Made by a program: the position numbers and the translations under genes
NCBI RefSeq assembly: GCF_009796745.1
Contig: NZ_CP047024.1
Span: 4,278,001-4,342,000, forward strand
Source of the DNA: Paraglaciecola sp. L1A13
GTDB taxonomy: Bacteria; Pseudomonadota; Gammaproteobacteria; Enterobacterales; Alteromonadaceae
Reading direction: 5' to 3'
Length of the DNA stretch: 64,000 nucleotides
Shown: in pieces, positions 7,956-18,586 of the stretch
Position numbering within the stretch: the stretch's first letter is position 1
Layout of the letters: each line of letters starts with the position of its first letter
The notes under the pieces: model-generated
What the model was told of the DNA's origin: nothing
Database searches by the model: none
The model's input: only the letters and a program-made list of their open reading frames with translations

Positions 7956-8797
7956 CGATTGAGTTCTCGATGGCGAATTTGTACATCAGGATGCGAAGCA
8001 CTAAAAGTCTTGGCAAGCATTTCAACCACGTAAACCGAACGATGTTGACCGCCGGTGCAGCCTATCGCAACAGTGACATAGCTGCGATTATTACGCTCTA
8101 AATGTGGCAACCAAGTTGAAATCAAATTTTGGATTTGCCAGATAAATTTAGTCACTATGGGTTGCGAGCCAAGAAATATCTCTACTGGCGAATCGAGACC
8201 GGTCAACGGTTTTAAATCTGGTTCCCAATGTGGATTCGGCAAAAAACGTGCATCAAATACGTAATCTGCATCTTTGGGAATACCATGCTTAAAACCAAAA
8301 CTTTCAAACACCAATACTAAACGTGAACTTTTTTTACCTAAAATACGTTCGCGCACTAATTCAGCAAGCTGATGAATCGATAGTTGGTCAGTATCTATGT
8401 ACAAGTCAGCACGCTCAGCAATAGGCGCCAGTAATTGGCTTTCTGCTTGAATAGCACCAGCTAACGATTTGTTCTGTTTTGATAACGGATGTAGGCGACG
8501 CGTTTCGCTAAAGCGTTTGATAAGTACATCATCGCTAGCATCTAAATAAAGAATGGTCATTTCCCACGTCGAAGGTAGATAATCAAGTATCTCTACCAAT
8601 TCATTGGGATCTTTGGGGAGATTGCGCACATCAATACTGACCGCCACTTGGTCATACTCATCGACTACAGTATGGGTCAACGTAGGCAACAAATTGACTG
8701 GGATGTTATCGACACAGTAGTAGCCCAAATCTTCCAACGATCTTAATACAACGGACTTACCTGAGCCTGAGCGACCGCTTATAATAATAAGTTTCAT
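7952..8797 (-). CDS. rapZ: RNase adapter protein RapZ
   Basis: A 281-residue protein with an N-terminal kinase-like domain carrying a Walker A loop G-R-S-G-S-G-K-S (8-15). The C-terminal domain holds the conserved [11 protein letters not shown]. In enterobacteria RapZ binds GlcN6P and directs RNase E to the small RNA GlmZ, setting GlmS levels. It lies one base after ptsN and overlaps ptsO by 4 bases, the standard sigma-54 operon order. No GlmZ-like RNA is recognisable in this window. Confidence 0.96.
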   Translation of the reverse strand: MKLIIISGRSGSGKSVVLRSLEDLGYYCVDNIPVNLLPTLTHTVVDEYDQVAVSIDVRNLPKDPNELVEILDYLPSTWEMTILYLDASDDVLIKRFSETRRLHPLSKQNKSLAGAIQAESQLLAPIAERADLYIDTDQLSIHQLAELVRERILGKKSSRLVLVFESFGFKHGIPKDADYVFDARFLPNPHWEPDLKPLTGLDSPVEIFLGSQPIVTKFIWQIQNLISTWLPHLERNNRSYVTVAIGCTGGQHRSVYVVEMLAKTFSASHPDVQIRHRELNR

Positions 8798-8798
8798 A

Positions 8799-9242
8799 TC
8801 AACTGAGTACCTGAAATAGTGCTTGGTCAGTAGTCGCGCTACGCAATTCCTTCAAGACATCTTTATCACTGAATTTTTTGGCGATCGCGGATAAGGTTTG
8901 TAAATGCTCGTTGGCCTTCTCTTCAGGCACCAATATCGCGAAAAATATGTCCACAGGCATATTATCGATAGCATCGTATTGAACCGGAGGTTGACAAGTC
9001 ACCAGCACAGCTAAGGTAGACTCAAGACCTTTTATACGGCCATGGGGCAACGCAATACCACCACCAATTCCTGTACAGCCCACCTTTTCTCTACTACTTA
9101 AGCTGGCCAAAATAGTGGCTTGGTCTATCTCAACAAGGTGCTGAGAGGCCACCTGACTGATGAGCTCTAAGATGCGTTTTTTGCTAGAACCCTGAACTGC
9201 GCATAAAACGCAGTCAGGGTGAAGAATACTTGAAATTTCCAT
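8799..9242 (-). CDS. ptsN: Nitrogen regulatory PTS protein EIIA-Ntr
   Basis: A 147-residue mannitol/fructose-type EIIA domain. The phosphorylated His is H67 in G-I-A-L-P-H-G-R, preceded by the family's C-T-G-I-G-G-G loop. It regulates potassium transport and other targets according to its phosphorylation by NPr. It sits between hpf and rapZ in the operon, 15 bases after hpf. Confidence 0.96.
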   Translation of the reverse strand: MEISSILHPDCVLCAVQGSSKKRILELISQVASQHLVEIDQATILASLSSREKVGCTGIGGGIALPHGRIKGLESTLAVLVTCQPPVQYDAIDNMPVDIFFAILVPEEKANEHLQTLSAIAKKFSDKDVLKELRSATTDQALFQVLS

Positions 9243-9257
9243 TATTTACCTGATGGG

Positions 9258-9545
9258 TTAATGGCGCTTAACTTTCTCTTTATGCTTAATGACTTGGCGA
9301 TCGAGCTTATCTATTAGCCCGTCTATCGCGGCGTACATATCGCTGTGTTCCATGGTTGCAAAAACATCTGCTCCATTCAAATGTATCGTAGCTTCAGCTT
9401 TTTGGTTCAGCTTTTCTACATTGAGAATGACGTGAACATTGTTAATTTGATCGAAGTGCCGCTCTAGCTTGGTAAATTTAGTATCAACATAATCTTTAAG
9501 TGAATCGGTAACATCCACATGGTGACCAGTAATATTAATTTGCAT
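9258..9545 (-). CDS. hpf: Short ribosome hibernation promoting factor
   Basis: A 95-residue protein of the HPF/YfiA fold: MQINITGHHVDVTDSL at the start, then K-F-T-K-L-E-R-H-F-D and the D-M-Y-A-A-I-D-G-L-I-D-K-L-D-R-Q helix. This is the short form, without the C-terminal dimerisation domain, which promotes 100S ribosome dimers together with RMF. It lies 25 bases after rpoN, as in other gammaproteobacteria. Confidence 0.95.
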   Translation of the reverse strand: MQINITGHHVDVTDSLKDYVDTKFTKLERHFDQINNVHVILNVEKLNQKAEATIHLNGADVFATMEHSDMYAAIDGLIDKLDRQVIKHKEKVKRH

Positions 9546-9570
9546 AACGCCTCTTCCTTCTTTAATCAGC

Positions 9571-11064
9571 CTACAATAGGCTTTTTCGTTGGTTCGACGG
9601 GGGTATCATAAGAGATTCCCGGTATTTTGCTATCGTTCGCCTAGCAACCATAATGCCTTGATCAGCTAACAATTGAGCAATCTTGCTGTCGCTTAACGGC
9701 TTACTGGGTTTTTCAGCCGCGACCAATTTCTTAATCAACGCACGTATTGCAGTTGATGAACATTCTCCGCCAGTTTCGGTAGCAACATGGCTAGAGAAGA
9801 AATACTTCAACTCAAAAATACCTCTAGGGGTATGCATATACTTTTGCGTGGTAACACGAGAAATAGTCGACTCATGCATCTCAACCATTTCTGCTACATC
9901 ATTCAATACCATAGGCTTCATCATTTCTGGACCGTGTTCAAAAAAGCCCATTTGCTGTTGCACTATACAGTTTGACACTTTTAATAACGTATCGTTGCGA
10001 CTCTCAACACTTTTAATAAACCATTTGGCTTCTTGCATGTGTGAGCGAATAAATTGACTGTCACTAGTATTTTTTGCTTTACGACTCATGGCCGCATACT
10101 GCTGATTTACATTCAACTTTGGCAAGCTGTCGGGATTGAGTTCGACTGTCCAGCGGCCATTCTTTTTGCTCACCGAAACATCAGGTATTACATATTCTGG
10201 TTCGCCTTTTATCAAAGCGCTACCTGGACGTGGGTTTAATGTCTTGAGTAAGCGCATTACTTCGCGTAAATCATCTTCTTTTAAACGTGATTTACGCATT
10301 AACGTCCGATAATCCTTACTGCTCAGTAAATCCGCATACTCACCGATCAGTGTTTTGGCTTCTTCTAACCAAGGCGTATCTGGCGCAAACTGACGTAACT
10401 GAACCAATAAACACTCCTGCGGAGTGCGAGAACCTGAACCGATAGGATCAAACATCTGAATCCGTTTTAGCACGCATTCAACTTCATCAAGTTCTATCTC
10501 TTCATCATCCATACTCGTCAGTACGTCTTCAACACTCATGGTCAAATAACCAGACTCATCAATAGAGTCAATAATGGCCGTCGCTATCGCCACATCAGTA
10601 TCGCTAAAATGTGTTAAGCGCATCTGCCATAGCAGGTGATCTTGAATATTGTCAGTGGTTTCCCCCTGAAAAATTTGCTCATCGTCGCCTGCTGACCCAC
10701 TCGAAATACTTGATGCAGGAGCGGATGACGCACTGATGTATTCATCCCACGTGGTATCCATGGGTAAATCTTCGGGTATATCATTTTTTTCTAGGGCTTC
10801 ACTTGCATCAATATTATCGCTGCTAGTTTCGACGATCTCATTGTTGTCTTTAGACGCAGGATCTAACGAATTATCGTTAAGTGCACTGTCGCCAGATTCT
10901 TGGTCAGTAGGCTCTTCTATCTCCAAAAGCGGATTTGAATCCAACGCTTCTTGAATTTCTAGCTGTAAGTCCAGCGTAGAAAGCTGCAACAAGCGTATAG
11001 CCTGCTGCAACTGCGGAGTCATAGTGAGTGATTGACTAAATTTTAATTGTAAAGAGGGTTTCAT
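9571..11064 (-). CDS. rpoN: RNA polymerase sigma-54 factor
   Basis: A 497-residue sigma-54. Region I is Gln/Leu-rich ([20 protein letters not shown]). An acidic region II (about 45-130) is followed by the core-binding region. The C-terminal RpoN box [10 protein letters not shown] (474-483) reads the -24 element. It needs AAA+ activators to start transcription. A gap of 122 bases separates it from lptB, enough for its own promoter, though no clear one was identified. Confidence 0.97.
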   Translation of the reverse strand: MKPSLQLKFSQSLTMTPQLQQAIRLLQLSTLDLQLEIQEALDSNPLLEIEEPTDQESGDSALNDNSLDPASKDNNEIVETSSDNIDASEALEKNDIPEDLPMDTTWDEYISASSAPASSISSGSAGDDEQIFQGETTDNIQDHLLWQMRLTHFSDTDVAIATAIIDSIDESGYLTMSVEDVLTSMDDEEIELDEVECVLKRIQMFDPIGSGSRTPQECLLVQLRQFAPDTPWLEEAKTLIGEYADLLSSKDYRTLMRKSRLKEDDLREVMRLLKTLNPRPGSALIKGEPEYVIPDVSVSKKNGRWTVELNPDSLPKLNVNQQYAAMSRKAKNTSDSQFIRSHMQEAKWFIKSVESRNDTLLKVSNCIVQQQMGFFEHGPEMMKPMVLNDVAEMVEMHESTISRVTTQKYMHTPRGIFELKYFFSSHVATETGGECSSTAIRALIKKLVAAEKPSKPLSDSKIAQLLADQGIMVARRTIAKYRESLMIPPSNQRKSLL

Positions 11065-11186
11065 TTACTTCTTTATTATGTCCGTTGCAAACTATCTATA
11101 TGCTGTGGTTGATTCAATTTGACTGTATTTGTCTCACCAAGCGCCTGATAAATATCTCGATAAAAAGAGTGGCTGTTTCACAGTAA

Positions 11187-11912
11187 CTATAGCCTGAATT
11201 GTTCACCTAGGTATACATCTCTTACACGTTGATCACTTAATACTTCTTCGGCTGTACCGGAAGCAATCAATTCACCTTGGCTGACAATATACGCCTTTTC
11301 ACAAACATCGAGTGTCTCTCTTACGTTGTGGTCTGTTATCAAAACACCAATGCCACGATCACGTAAATGCTGAATAATTTTCTTGATATCATTAACCGAA
11401 ATAGGGTCTACACCAGCAAAGGGCTCGTCAAGTAAAATAAATTCTGGGTCAGCGGCAAGGGCACGCGCTATTTCTACGCGCCTGCGTTCACCGCCTGACA
11501 AACTCATACCAGCGCTGTTTCGAATATGATTAATATTGAATTCGTCTAATAATGAATCTGCCTGTTGCTCTCTTTGGTCTGTCGTTAGCTCTTTGCGCGT
11601 TTGCAAAATAGCCATTAAATTCTGATACACAGTCAACTTACGAAAAATAGAAGCTTCTTGAGGCAAATAGCCAATCCCTAAACGTGCCCGCATATGCATT
11701 GGTTGCAAGGTAAGATCTTGCTGGTCGATGCATATTTCGCCTTTGTCTAGGGGTACAAGTCCCACTATCATGTAGAAGGTGGTCGTTTTACCCGCGCCAT
11801 TGGGACCGAGCAAGCCCACAATTTGGCCCGTAGAAACTTCAAGGCTTACATCCCGTACAACCTGCCGAGACTTGTAGGATTTAGCCAAGTGAGTGGCTCT
11901 TAAGGTCGCCAT
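11187..11912 (-). CDS. lptB: LPS export ABC transporter ATPase LptB
   Basis: A 241-residue ATPase with Walker A G-P-N-G-A-G-K-T, signature L-S-G-G-E-R-R-R, Walker [12 protein letters not shown] and the H-loop D-H-N. These are typical of LptB, which drives LPS extraction from the inner membrane with LptF and LptG (not in this window). Its start codon shares one base with the lptA stop (TAATG). Confidence 0.97.
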   Translation of the reverse strand: MATLRATHLAKSYKSRQVVRDVSLEVSTGQIVGLLGPNGAGKTTTFYMIVGLVPLDKGEICIDQQDLTLQPMHMRARLGIGYLPQEASIFRKLTVYQNLMAILQTRKELTTDQREQQADSLLDEFNINHIRNSAGMSLSGGERRRVEIARALAADPEFILLDEPFAGVDPISVNDIKKIIQHLRDRGIGVLITDHNVRETLDVCEKAYIVSQGELIASGTAEEVLSDQRVRDVYLGEQFRL

Positions 11913-12523
11913 TATGGATTTACGTCCTGTTTAGGTTGGTCAGGTAAGTCGCTTGCCTTATTTTCTTGAGGCGTTTTCTTGTTGTCAGAAGCCGCTTTTT
12001 TTGAAGGCTGAAAAATAGTGATCACTCGGCCATTACCTTCATTTTCGCCTTCTCCTTGAGCAACGATTTGCTCAAGTTCCATATTAAAAGTAATCGACTC
12101 ACCTTTAACACTGCTATTATTTTGCTTTAATTGCGCATTTCCCTCTAGGGTAAGGGTGCGTAAATCACGACGATACTCTATCTTATTCGCCGACGCTTCA
12201 ATACTACCACCGAGTTCCTGTTGCTGAGAGTATTTGGCTGGGCTGCCAGTCGCGATAAACACTTCGTTTCCTTCGCCTTTGCTGGCATCGACTTCCACTT
12301 CATCTGCGTAAACATTCAAGCTGCCTTGATTGATATGCACATCTTCACGAAAAATAGACTTTTTGGTTTTTCCATCACCAAACTGAAACTTCGAGTCCAC
12401 TTTTATAGCTTGTGTAAAATCCTCTTTGCCGGCCAAGCTCAATGGGGAAAACGTCAATGTTGCTATGGCAACTACGCTAAGGCCGAGGTTGATAAATGGT
12501 TTGCACATGATCAAGTAACTCAT
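11912..12523 (-). CDS. lptA: Periplasmic LPS bridge protein LptA
   Basis: A 203-residue OstA-like protein with a signal peptide (hydrophobic core [15 protein letters not shown], cut near L-S-L-A-G). The beta-jellyroll pattern covers about 35-165, and the tail is Lys/Pro/Asp-rich. It forms the periplasmic filament that carries LPS from LptC to LptD. ATG 12523 lies inside lptC; ATG 12508 is an equally good start with a more usual signal length. Neither has a strong ribosome binding site, consistent with coupling to lptC. Confidence 0.94.
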   Translation of the reverse strand: MSYLIMCKPFINLGLSVVAIATLTFSPLSLAGKEDFTQAIKVDSKFQFGDGKTKKSIFREDVHINQGSLNVYADEVEVDASKGEGNEVFIATGSPAKYSQQQELGGSIEASANKIEYRRDLRTLTLEGNAQLKQNNSSVKGESITFNMELEQIVAQGEGENEGNGRVITIFQPSKKAASDNKKTPQENKASDLPDQPKQDVNP

Positions 12524-13040
12524 ATTGTTGGGTAGATAAATTGGCTTTAAGACCGTTGCTGTTAATCACATAGTGCTGACCGAATATTTGCACGGGTTGG
12601 TCAGATTCCATGGTTTTGTCTATTAAATTTATTTCGATAAAGTCAGTACGAATGGTACTAGCAAATCCTTGCTCGTCCTGATTACGTATCTCAACATTAT
12701 TTTCTAATTGAATACGGTTATCTTCGTACAAGGTACCGTCTTTAGCCGACACTTGCCACGGAGAAGCCTGTGATTCTACAAATATGGTGTATTGCGGCTG
12801 TTTAAAAAGCGTGAAACCAAGCATTTCAAAGTGCTCCATTTTGCTCGCAAACACCTGATGACTTAAACGCCCATCTTTATCGAATAACGTGCTTAACATC
12901 TCACTAGCCTGATAATTAGGCTGCCAAGCGGTCTCAGTTTCGGTTTGTGGAATCATATCCTCTTCGGCTAACCAGTCAGGTAAGTTAGTCGCAATGACTA
13001 ACAGGAACAAGCCGCCAATGCTGAGTGTGAGGCGATTCAT
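12477..13040 (-). CDS. lptC: LPS export protein LptC
   Basis: A 187-residue bitopic protein: one N-terminal transmembrane helix (LSIGGLFLLVIATNLPDW), then a periplasmic OstA-like domain ending in the repeating N-S-N-G-L-K-A-N-L pattern. It couples LptBFG to LptA. It overlaps kdsC by 4 bases upstream and lptA downstream, within the conserved kdsD-kdsC-lptC-lptA-lptB order. Confidence 0.94.
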   Translation of the reverse strand: MNRLTLSIGGLFLLVIATNLPDWLAEEDMIPQTETETAWQPNYQASEMLSTLFDKDGRLSHQVFASKMEHFEMLGFTLFKQPQYTIFVESQASPWQVSAKDGTLYEDNRIQLENNVEIRNQDEQGFASTIRTDFIEINLIDKTMESDQPVQIFGQHYVINSNGLKANLSTQQYELLDHVQTIYQPRP

Positions 13041-13591
13041 ACACTACTTCCGGTAACTTTGTGTAGCTTACCTTTGGCATGTAAAATAAGATCACACACT
13101 TCACGAACCGCACCAAAACCACCATTAATCTGTGTAACATATAACGCCTGTTTTTTCACAAATGGGTGGGCGTCAGCAGTAGCAACACCTATATGACTCA
13201 GATTGAACATGCCAATATCAGGCATATCATCCCCAATGGATACGGTTGCTTCTTTGCCGATTTTCAGCTGCTTTTGCAGAGCGTCTAAAGCATCATACTT
13301 TTGCTCACAACCTTGAATAATATGCTTGATACCCAGAGCAGACATTCGCTGATGGACAATTTTAGATTCGCGACCAGTAATAACAGCCACATGAACCCCG
13401 ATATTCAGTAATGCTTTCACGCCAAAGCCATCGCGAGTATGAAACGCTTTAAGTTCTTCGCCTTGGTTGCCCATATAAATACGACCATCAGAAAAAACAC
13501 CATCAACATCGCAGGCCAGCAACTTGATACGCGAAAATTTGTCCATCAACGACGACGATTTGTTTCCATATAGGGTATTGATGTCGCCCAT
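13037..13591 (-). CDS. kdsC: KDO 8-phosphate phosphatase
   Basis: A 184-residue HAD phosphatase with motif I D-V-D-G-V-F-S-D-G, motif II T-G-R-E-S and motif III G-D-D-M-P-D. It lacks a cap domain, as expected for the tetrameric KdsC type. It removes phosphate from KDO-8-P to give KDO for LPS core. It overlaps kdsD by one base. Confidence 0.96.
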   Translation of the reverse strand: MGDINTLYGNKSSSLMDKFSRIKLLACDVDGVFSDGRIYMGNQGEELKAFHTRDGFGVKALLNIGVHVAVITGRESKIVHQRMSALGIKHIIQGCEQKYDALDALQKQLKIGKEATVSIGDDMPDIGMFNLSHIGVATADAHPFVKKQALYVTQINGGFGAVREVCDLILHAKGKLHKVTGSSV

Positions 13592-14562
13592 TAAATCACT
13601 CCTGCAGACAATAGAGTCTGCATATTTATCGCCCCAACGGGCATATTTTGTTCATCGACAATAAACAACGAACTAATTTTTCGTTTTTGCATAACATTCA
13701 ATACTTCAGCAGCGAGGGTATTCTGTGAAGCTGTTATGCAGTTTGCTGTCATTACGCTTTCAATACGAACGGTATGAATATCAACCCTCGCATCAAGCAC
13801 CCGGCGCAAATCACCGTCGGTGAAGATACCGAGCAGTCGTCCGTCCTCAGCGACAATACCAGCCATACCAAGTCCCTTGCGAGAGATCTCGAGCAACGCT
13901 TGGCTAATAGTCTGGTCTGTTGTGACCAAGGGTAAAAAATCTCCTTTACACATGATGTCATCCAATTTGAGCAAAAGCTTACGTCCTAAAGACCCGCCAG
14001 GATGTGACAAGGCAAAATCATCTGGCGTGAAACCTCTAGCATCGAGCAGTGCTACCGCTAGCGCATCTCCCATCACGAGTGTAGCAGTAGTGCTCGCCGT
14101 AGGGGCTAACCCCAAAGAGCAGGCTTCTTTTTCAACTTTGATACATATGTTGACGTCCGCATATCTGCCTAATGAGCTTAGCGGATTGTTGGACATAGCG
14201 ATAATCTCAATACCTCGACGTTTTACCACGGGTAATAACGCCAACAGTTCAGATGTTTCACCTGAGTTAGAAATAGCCAACAAAACATCTTGTTCAGTCA
14301 ACATACCTAAATCACCATGATTGGCTTCTGCTGGGTGCATGAAAAAGGCGGGGGTGCCTGTACTGGCCAGCGTTGCCGAAATCTTATGACCGATATGACC
14401 GGATTTTCCCATGCCACAAACCACAACTTTGCCTTTACAATTTTTCAGTAATTCACATGCAGCGACAAAATTCTCATCTACGTATTGAGTAAGTTGTGCT
14501 ATTGCCTGCCCTTCTATTTCAAGCACGCGCAGGGCCGATTGAATGTAATCTACTTGACTCAT
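13591..14562 (-). CDS. kdsD: Arabinose-5-phosphate isomerase
   Basis: A 323-residue protein with an N-terminal SIS sugar-isomerase domain (V-V-C-G-M-G-K-S-G-H-I-G, H-P-A-E-A-N-H-G-D-L-G, S-N-S-G-E-T-S-E) and two C-terminal CBS domains (about 205-320). It interconverts ribulose-5-P and arabinose-5-P, the first step of KDO synthesis. It lies 6 bases after yrbG in the same operon. Confidence 0.96.
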   Translation of the reverse strand: MSQVDYIQSALRVLEIEGQAIAQLTQYVDENFVAACELLKNCKGKVVVCGMGKSGHIGHKISATLASTGTPAFFMHPAEANHGDLGMLTEQDVLLAISNSGETSELLALLPVVKRRGIEIIAMSNNPLSSLGRYADVNICIKVEKEACSLGLAPTASTTATLVMGDALAVALLDARGFTPDDFALSHPGGSLGRKLLLKLDDIMCKGDFLPLVTTDQTISQALLEISRKGLGMAGIVAEDGRLLGIFTDGDLRRVLDARVDIHTVRIESVMTANCITASQNTLAAEVLNVMQKRKISSLFIVDEQNMPVGAINMQTLLSAGVI

Positions 14563-14568
14563 TCTGGA

Positions 14569-15531
14569 TTAACCTTGGTTAAATACGAAGTACTGATAAG
14601 CAACAAAACAGCCTAAAAAGATCATTGCTTCAAAGCGATTAATACGCCCAGCACCGCGTAAATTAAAACAAAAAATGACTAACAAAAAGGTTAGTCCTAA
14701 CATGCTGTAAATATCTCGACTCGCGGCGTCGGGATCGACGGGGCCGGGTGATATTAAACCTGGCATCGCCATTACTGCCAAAATATTAAATATGTTAGAA
14801 CCAATAATATTGCCCAGCGCTAAATCATCTTCGTTCTTCAATACTCCGGCAATACTCGCCGCTAGTTCAGGCAAACTGGTGCCAATTGCAATGATGGTTA
14901 AACCAATAACCAAGTCACTTAAACCGAAATGATGGGCAATCACAACGGCTGAATTAACCATAAAATGAGCACTTAATGGCAATAATACCAAACCAACTAA
15001 CAACCAAATAATCGCATTTTTAGTGGGAACGTCGGACGGCACTTCATTATCTGTTTCTGATTCCAGAGGGTCGCCTTTCTCCATATTAAAAGACATCCAT
15101 GCGAGTCCACCGATGGTGAAAAAGAATAAAACGAACAGCACAACGCCTTCACTCAGCGACAAATATAAATCAGCAAGAAAATAGGTAGCCAACAACGACA
15201 CGGCCAATAAAACAGGCATTTCCCGTTTCAGGGTAGTAGATGCGACTGTTAAAGGTTTAAGTAGCGCGGTTAAGCCAAGAACTAGGGCAATATTAGTGAT
15301 GTTTGAACCGATAGCGTTGCCGATGGCGGTGTCTGTATTGCCGTTTAATGAAGCTGTCGCCGAAACCATAATTTCAGGAGCGGAAGAGCCCATCGCAACT
15401 ATTGTTAAACCGATGACCATGGGAGAAATTCCCATATTTCGAGCGAGTGCCGACGAACCGTATACGAATCTATCTGCACCCCAACTCAATACTACTAACC
15501 ACAACAAAAATAATAACGCTTCAACTATCAC
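14569..15531 (-). CDS. yrbG: Calcium/sodium antiporter (YrbG family)
   Basis: This 320-residue membrane protein has about ten helices and the two inverted alpha-repeats of the cation/Ca exchanger family. These are S-A-P-E-I-M-V-S with G-N-A-I-G-S-N, and S-L-P-E-L-A-A-S with G-N-I-I-G-S-N. The start is a GTG preceded by GAAGTGAG. It heads the LPS-transport operon and diverges from mlaF, the usual gammaproteobacterial arrangement. Confidence 0.92.
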   Translation of the reverse strand: MIVEALLFLLWLVVLSWGADRFVYGSSALARNMGISPMVIGLTIVAMGSSAPEIMVSATASLNGNTDTAIGNAIGSNITNIALVLGLTALLKPLTVASTTLKREMPVLLAVSLLATYFLADLYLSLSEGVVLFVLFFFTIGGLAWMSFNMEKGDPLESETDNEVPSDVPTKNAIIWLLVGLVLLPLSAHFMVNSAVVIAHHFGLSDLVIGLTIIAIGTSLPELAASIAGVLKNEDDLALGNIIGSNIFNILAVMAMPGLISPGPVDPDAASRDIYSMLGLTFLLVIFCFNLRGAGRINRFEAMIFLGCFVAYQYFVFNQG

Positions 15532-15754
15532 GAAAACTCACTTCTTTTAAACTAATACCCAATTGTCGCAAAAAGCACTGCCTTTGCATATTCATTGTGT
15601 GACAAATAAACCCGCTAATTATAAATAAGACTGAACGATAAATATTCAATACGGGTCTTATACGTAACGGTTGAGTATAATGATTCCTTATACTGTCATT
15701 CGTTGTTACTTTCTATGTTCGAAAAATACGAATATAACTTGTTACTTTTTGGCT

Positions 15755-15784
15755 TTGAGGTTTGCTCTTGAAAACACGTATAAT
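15755..15784 (+). promoter_or_regulatory. Likely sigma-70 promoter of the mla operon
   Basis: TTGAGG (15755-15760) and a perfect TATAAT (15779-15784) are 18 bases apart, about 65 bases before the mlaF ATG. The rest of the 318-base gap between yrbG and mlaF is AT-rich and must hold the divergent yrbG promoter, for which no clear hexamers were picked out. Confidence 0.6.
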
Positions 15785-15849
15785 GCTCGCAATTAATATG
15801 CCCTTCGTAGTAAGTGTTTGATTTACCTAACAGGAATACAACAGTCTTA

Positions 15850-16647
15850 ATGGAAAATTTGCTAGAAATAGACAACCTTACGTTCTCCCGCAGTGGCCGT
15901 GTTCTCTATGATGATATCTCAATGCGCATAGTGAAAGGTAAAACCACGGCGATAATGGGGCCCAGTGGCATAGGCAAAACGACTATGTTGCGATTAATAG
16001 GCGGTCAATTAAAACCAGATAGCGGAGATATTCGCTTCAAGGGCGAGTCGATACAAGCCATGAGTCGCAACCGACTATTTACGGTGAGACGCCAAATGAG
16101 CATGCTATTTCAAAGCGGCGCATTGTTTACTGACATGACGGTATACGACAATATTGCGTTTCCATTACGGGAACATACTAAGTTGTCCGAATCGGTGATT
16201 AAAACAATAGTATTGTTGAAATTACAAGCTGTCGGGTTACGGGGAGCAGCTCACTTGATGCCGGCTGAGTTGTCTGGCGGTATGGCGCGACGTGCAGCGC
16301 TAGCAAGAGCGATTGCTCTTGACCCTGAACTTATCATGTACGATGAACCCTTTGGTGGACAAGATCCTATTTCAATGGGTGTATTGGTAAAGTTGATAAA
16401 AGCGTTAAATGACGCGCTTCAACTGACCAGTATCGTGGTAACGCATGATGTTGCTGAAGTACTTACGATTGCAGATTACATTTATATTTTAGCTGAAAAG
16501 AAAGTAATAGGCAGTGGTACACCTGAACAAATTAAACAAAGCGATTCCCCTCTTGTGCAGCAATTTCTAAACGGTGAAGCAGATGGGCCAGTGCCGTTTC
16601 ATTATCCGGCAGACAAGCTTGAAAACGCCTTTTTTGGAGTGAAGTAA
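15850..16647 (+). CDS. mlaF: Phospholipid transport ATPase MlaF
   Basis: The 265-residue ABC ATPase starts at MENLLEIDNLTFSR; a GTG at 15814 would add 12 unneeded residues. Walker A is G-P-S-G-I-G-K-T-T, the signature L-S-G-G-M-A-R-R is characteristic of MlaF, and Walker B is I-M-Y-D-E-P-F-G-G-Q-D. With MlaE, MlaD and MlaB it moves phospholipids between the inner membrane and MlaC, keeping the outer leaflet asymmetric. The mlaE ATG follows its stop directly. Confidence 0.95.
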   Translation: MENLLEIDNLTFSRSGRVLYDDISMRIVKGKTTAIMGPSGIGKTTMLRLIGGQLKPDSGDIRFKGESIQAMSRNRLFTVRRQMSMLFQSGALFTDMTVYDNIAFPLREHTKLSESVIKTIVLLKLQAVGLRGAAHLMPAELSGGMARRAALARAIALDPELIMYDEPFGGQDPISMGVLVKLIKALNDALQLTSIVVTHDVAEVLTIADYIYILAEKKVIGSGTPEQIKQSDSPLVQQFLNGEADGPVPFHYPADKLENAFFGVK

Positions 16648-17424
16648 ATGCAGTGGTTGGCGGATATTGGGCATAATACAATCGATACAATTCGTTCATT
16701 TGGGCGTGCGTTTTTAATGCTAGTTGGTGCGATTATCGCGAAACCTCAACTGATAAAAAATACGCCTTTGACCATAAAACAGATATATGTGGTCGGTGTT
16801 CAGTCACTGTTAATCATAATTGTATCAGGATTGTTCATCGGTATGGTTATGGCGCTACAAGGCTATACCATTTTAGTCGATTACGGTGCGGAAGGTAGCT
16901 TAGGACCCATGGTGGCACTTTCACTGTTGCGTGAATTAGGCCCTGTTGTTACCGCTCTATTGTTTGCTGGGCGTGCTGGCTCTGCACTGACAGCAGAAAT
17001 AGGCTTAATGAAAGCCACTGAGCAGTTAAGTAGTTTAGAAATGATGGCAGTAGATCCGCTGCGTCGAATTGTTGCCCCTCGCTTATGGGCAGGTATTATA
17101 TCGATGCCAATGTTAGCGCTAATATTTAGCGCAGTAGGCATATTGGGTGGGCATGTTGTCGGCGTAGATTGGTTAGGCGTAGATGCAGGAAGCTATTGGT
17201 CCATTATGCAGTCTAGTGTCGACTGGGATAAAGACATAGTTAACGGCATTATCAAGACTATCGTATTTGCATTTGTTATTACCTGGATAGCAATATTTAA
17301 AGGATATGATTCTATCCCTACATCAGAAGGGATAAGCAAAGCCACCACTGAAACCGTGGTATTTTCATCTTTAGCAGTGTTAGGACTAGACTTTATCCTA
17401 ACCGCATTAATGTTTGGTATATAG
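16648..17424 (+). CDS. mlaE: Phospholipid transport permease MlaE
   Basis: A 258-residue integral membrane protein with about five or six helices and the MlaE core [30 protein letters not shown], then E-L/M-A-V-D-P. It is the permease dimer of the MlaFEDB complex. It has no gap from mlaF and 16 bases to mlaD. Confidence 0.96.
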   Translation: MQWLADIGHNTIDTIRSFGRAFLMLVGAIIAKPQLIKNTPLTIKQIYVVGVQSLLIIIVSGLFIGMVMALQGYTILVDYGAEGSLGPMVALSLLRELGPVVTALLFAGRAGSALTAEIGLMKATEQLSSLEMMAVDPLRRIVAPRLWAGIISMPMLALIFSAVGILGGHVVGVDWLGVDAGSYWSIMQSSVDWDKDIVNGIIKTIVFAFVITWIAIFKGYDSIPTSEGISKATTETVVFSSLAVLGLDFILTALMFGI

Positions 17425-17440
17425 TAGGAGTATAAAAGTA

Positions 17441-17905
17441 ATGTCGTCACGGAAAGTGGAAATTATGGTTGGCTTGTTTGTGGTACTGACAATAGCAGCC
17501 GGATTGCTATTAGCTCTTAAGGTAGTTAATCAGGGCATGTCTGGTAGCATGGACTCTTATACCTTATATGCAAAATTTGACAACATCGGCGGCCTTAAGG
17601 CTCGCTCGGCAGTAAAAGTGGGCGGTGTTACAATCGGACGCGTCGACAGTATTAACCTAGACCCCGATGGCTATACACCTGTTGTCGCCCTAAAAATCTC
17701 CCAGAAATATACTAAATTCCCAGAAACAAGCTCAGTGTCGATTTTAACCTCGGGCTTACTCGGTGAACAGTATGTCGGTTTTCAACCCGGTTTTAGTATC
17801 GACGGTATCGCCGATCTTGCTGAAGGCGATTACATATCAGATACCAAATCAGCATTGGTTCTAGAAGACCTAATTGGTCAGTTCTTATTTAGTAAGAACG
17901 ATTAA
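17441..17905 (+). CDS. mlaD: MCE-domain lipid-binding protein MlaD
   Basis: The 154-residue protein starts MSSRKVEIMVGLFVVL, preceded by TAGGAG. It has one N-terminal transmembrane helix and a single MCE domain (about 35-120: F-D-N-I-G-G-L-K-A-R-S-A-V-K-V-G-G-V-T-I-G-R). It forms a periplasmic hexameric ring that receives phospholipid. The C-terminal helix is shorter than in E. coli. It sits between mlaE and mlaC. Confidence 0.95.
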   Translation: MSSRKVEIMVGLFVVLTIAAGLLLALKVVNQGMSGSMDSYTLYAKFDNIGGLKARSAVKVGGVTIGRVDSINLDPDGYTPVVALKISQKYTKFPETSSVSILTSGLLGEQYVGFQPGFSIDGIADLAEGDYISDTKSALVLEDLIGQFLFSKND

Positions 17906-17935
17906 AATTTATAAACTTTGGACTTAAAATACCCC

Positions 17936-18586
17936 ATGAAGCAATTAACACGAATATTTAGCGTCGCAGTCATTTTAATTTTCAGCAGCGTTGCCTCGGC
18001 CGAAGAAGTTAACCCTTATAAACTACTGGAAGATGTGGCTACTAAAACGTTCGCCAGAATCAAAGACGAACATGCTGAAATTCAGAAAGACCCTGAAATA
18101 CTACGCACTATCATTGAACAGGATCTTCTACCTTACATTGATTATAACTTTGCAGCGTTAAAGGTCTTAGGTAAGCATTTTAGAACAGTTCCAAAAGAGA
18201 AAATTCCTGAATTTATCCAAGTCTTTCGTGAGTACCTGATCACGACTTACGCTTTAGCCTTGACCTATTATAATGGCCAGGACGTAATATTCCAGCCGAT
18301 GCAAGATACCCCAGAAGATAAAACGGCAACCGTTCGTGCTGTCGTCAGAGAACCTGGTCGTCCTGATATCAAGATTTCGTTTAAATTACGTAAGAATACC
18401 AAAACGAATGAATGGAAAGCTTACGATATGGTCGCTGAAGGTATTAGCTTGCTATCTAGCAAGCAGAGCGAATATGAATCAATTTTACGCCAGGATGGCA
18501 TTCAAAAAGTCATCGATATTATGAAAGAGAAAATTGCTCAACCAATTACTCTGGAACAAGCCAAAAAGGAAGAAATTAGTGAGTGA
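17936..18586 (+). CDS. mlaC: Periplasmic phospholipid shuttle MlaC
   Basis: The 216-residue protein begins at the ATG at 17936 (MKQLTRIFSVAVILIFSS) with a signal peptide cut after A-S-A. The MlaC/Ttg2D fold (L-P-Y-I-D-Y-N-F-A-A-L-K-V-L-G and W-K-A-Y-D-M-V-A-E-G-I-S-L-L) is complete. It carries single phospholipids between MlaD and the MlaA-porin complex; mlaA is not in the window. Its end overlaps mlaB. Confidence 0.95.
   Translation: MKQLTRIFSVAVILIFSSVASAEEVNPYKLLEDVATKTFARIKDEHAEIQKDPEILRTIIEQDLLPYIDYNFAALKVLGKHFRTVPKEKIPEFIQVFREYLITTYALALTYYNGQDVIFQPMQDTPEDKTATVRAVVREPGRPDIKISFKLRKNTKTNEWKAYDMVAEGISLLSSKQSEYESILRQDGIQKVIDIMKEKIAQPITLEQAKKEEISE

Noticed and set aside
13820..14320. 166-codon open frame opposite kdsD
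   Set aside because: It lies wholly inside the conserved kdsD gene on the other strand, has no family features and no ribosome binding site; it is a shadow of kdsD codon use.
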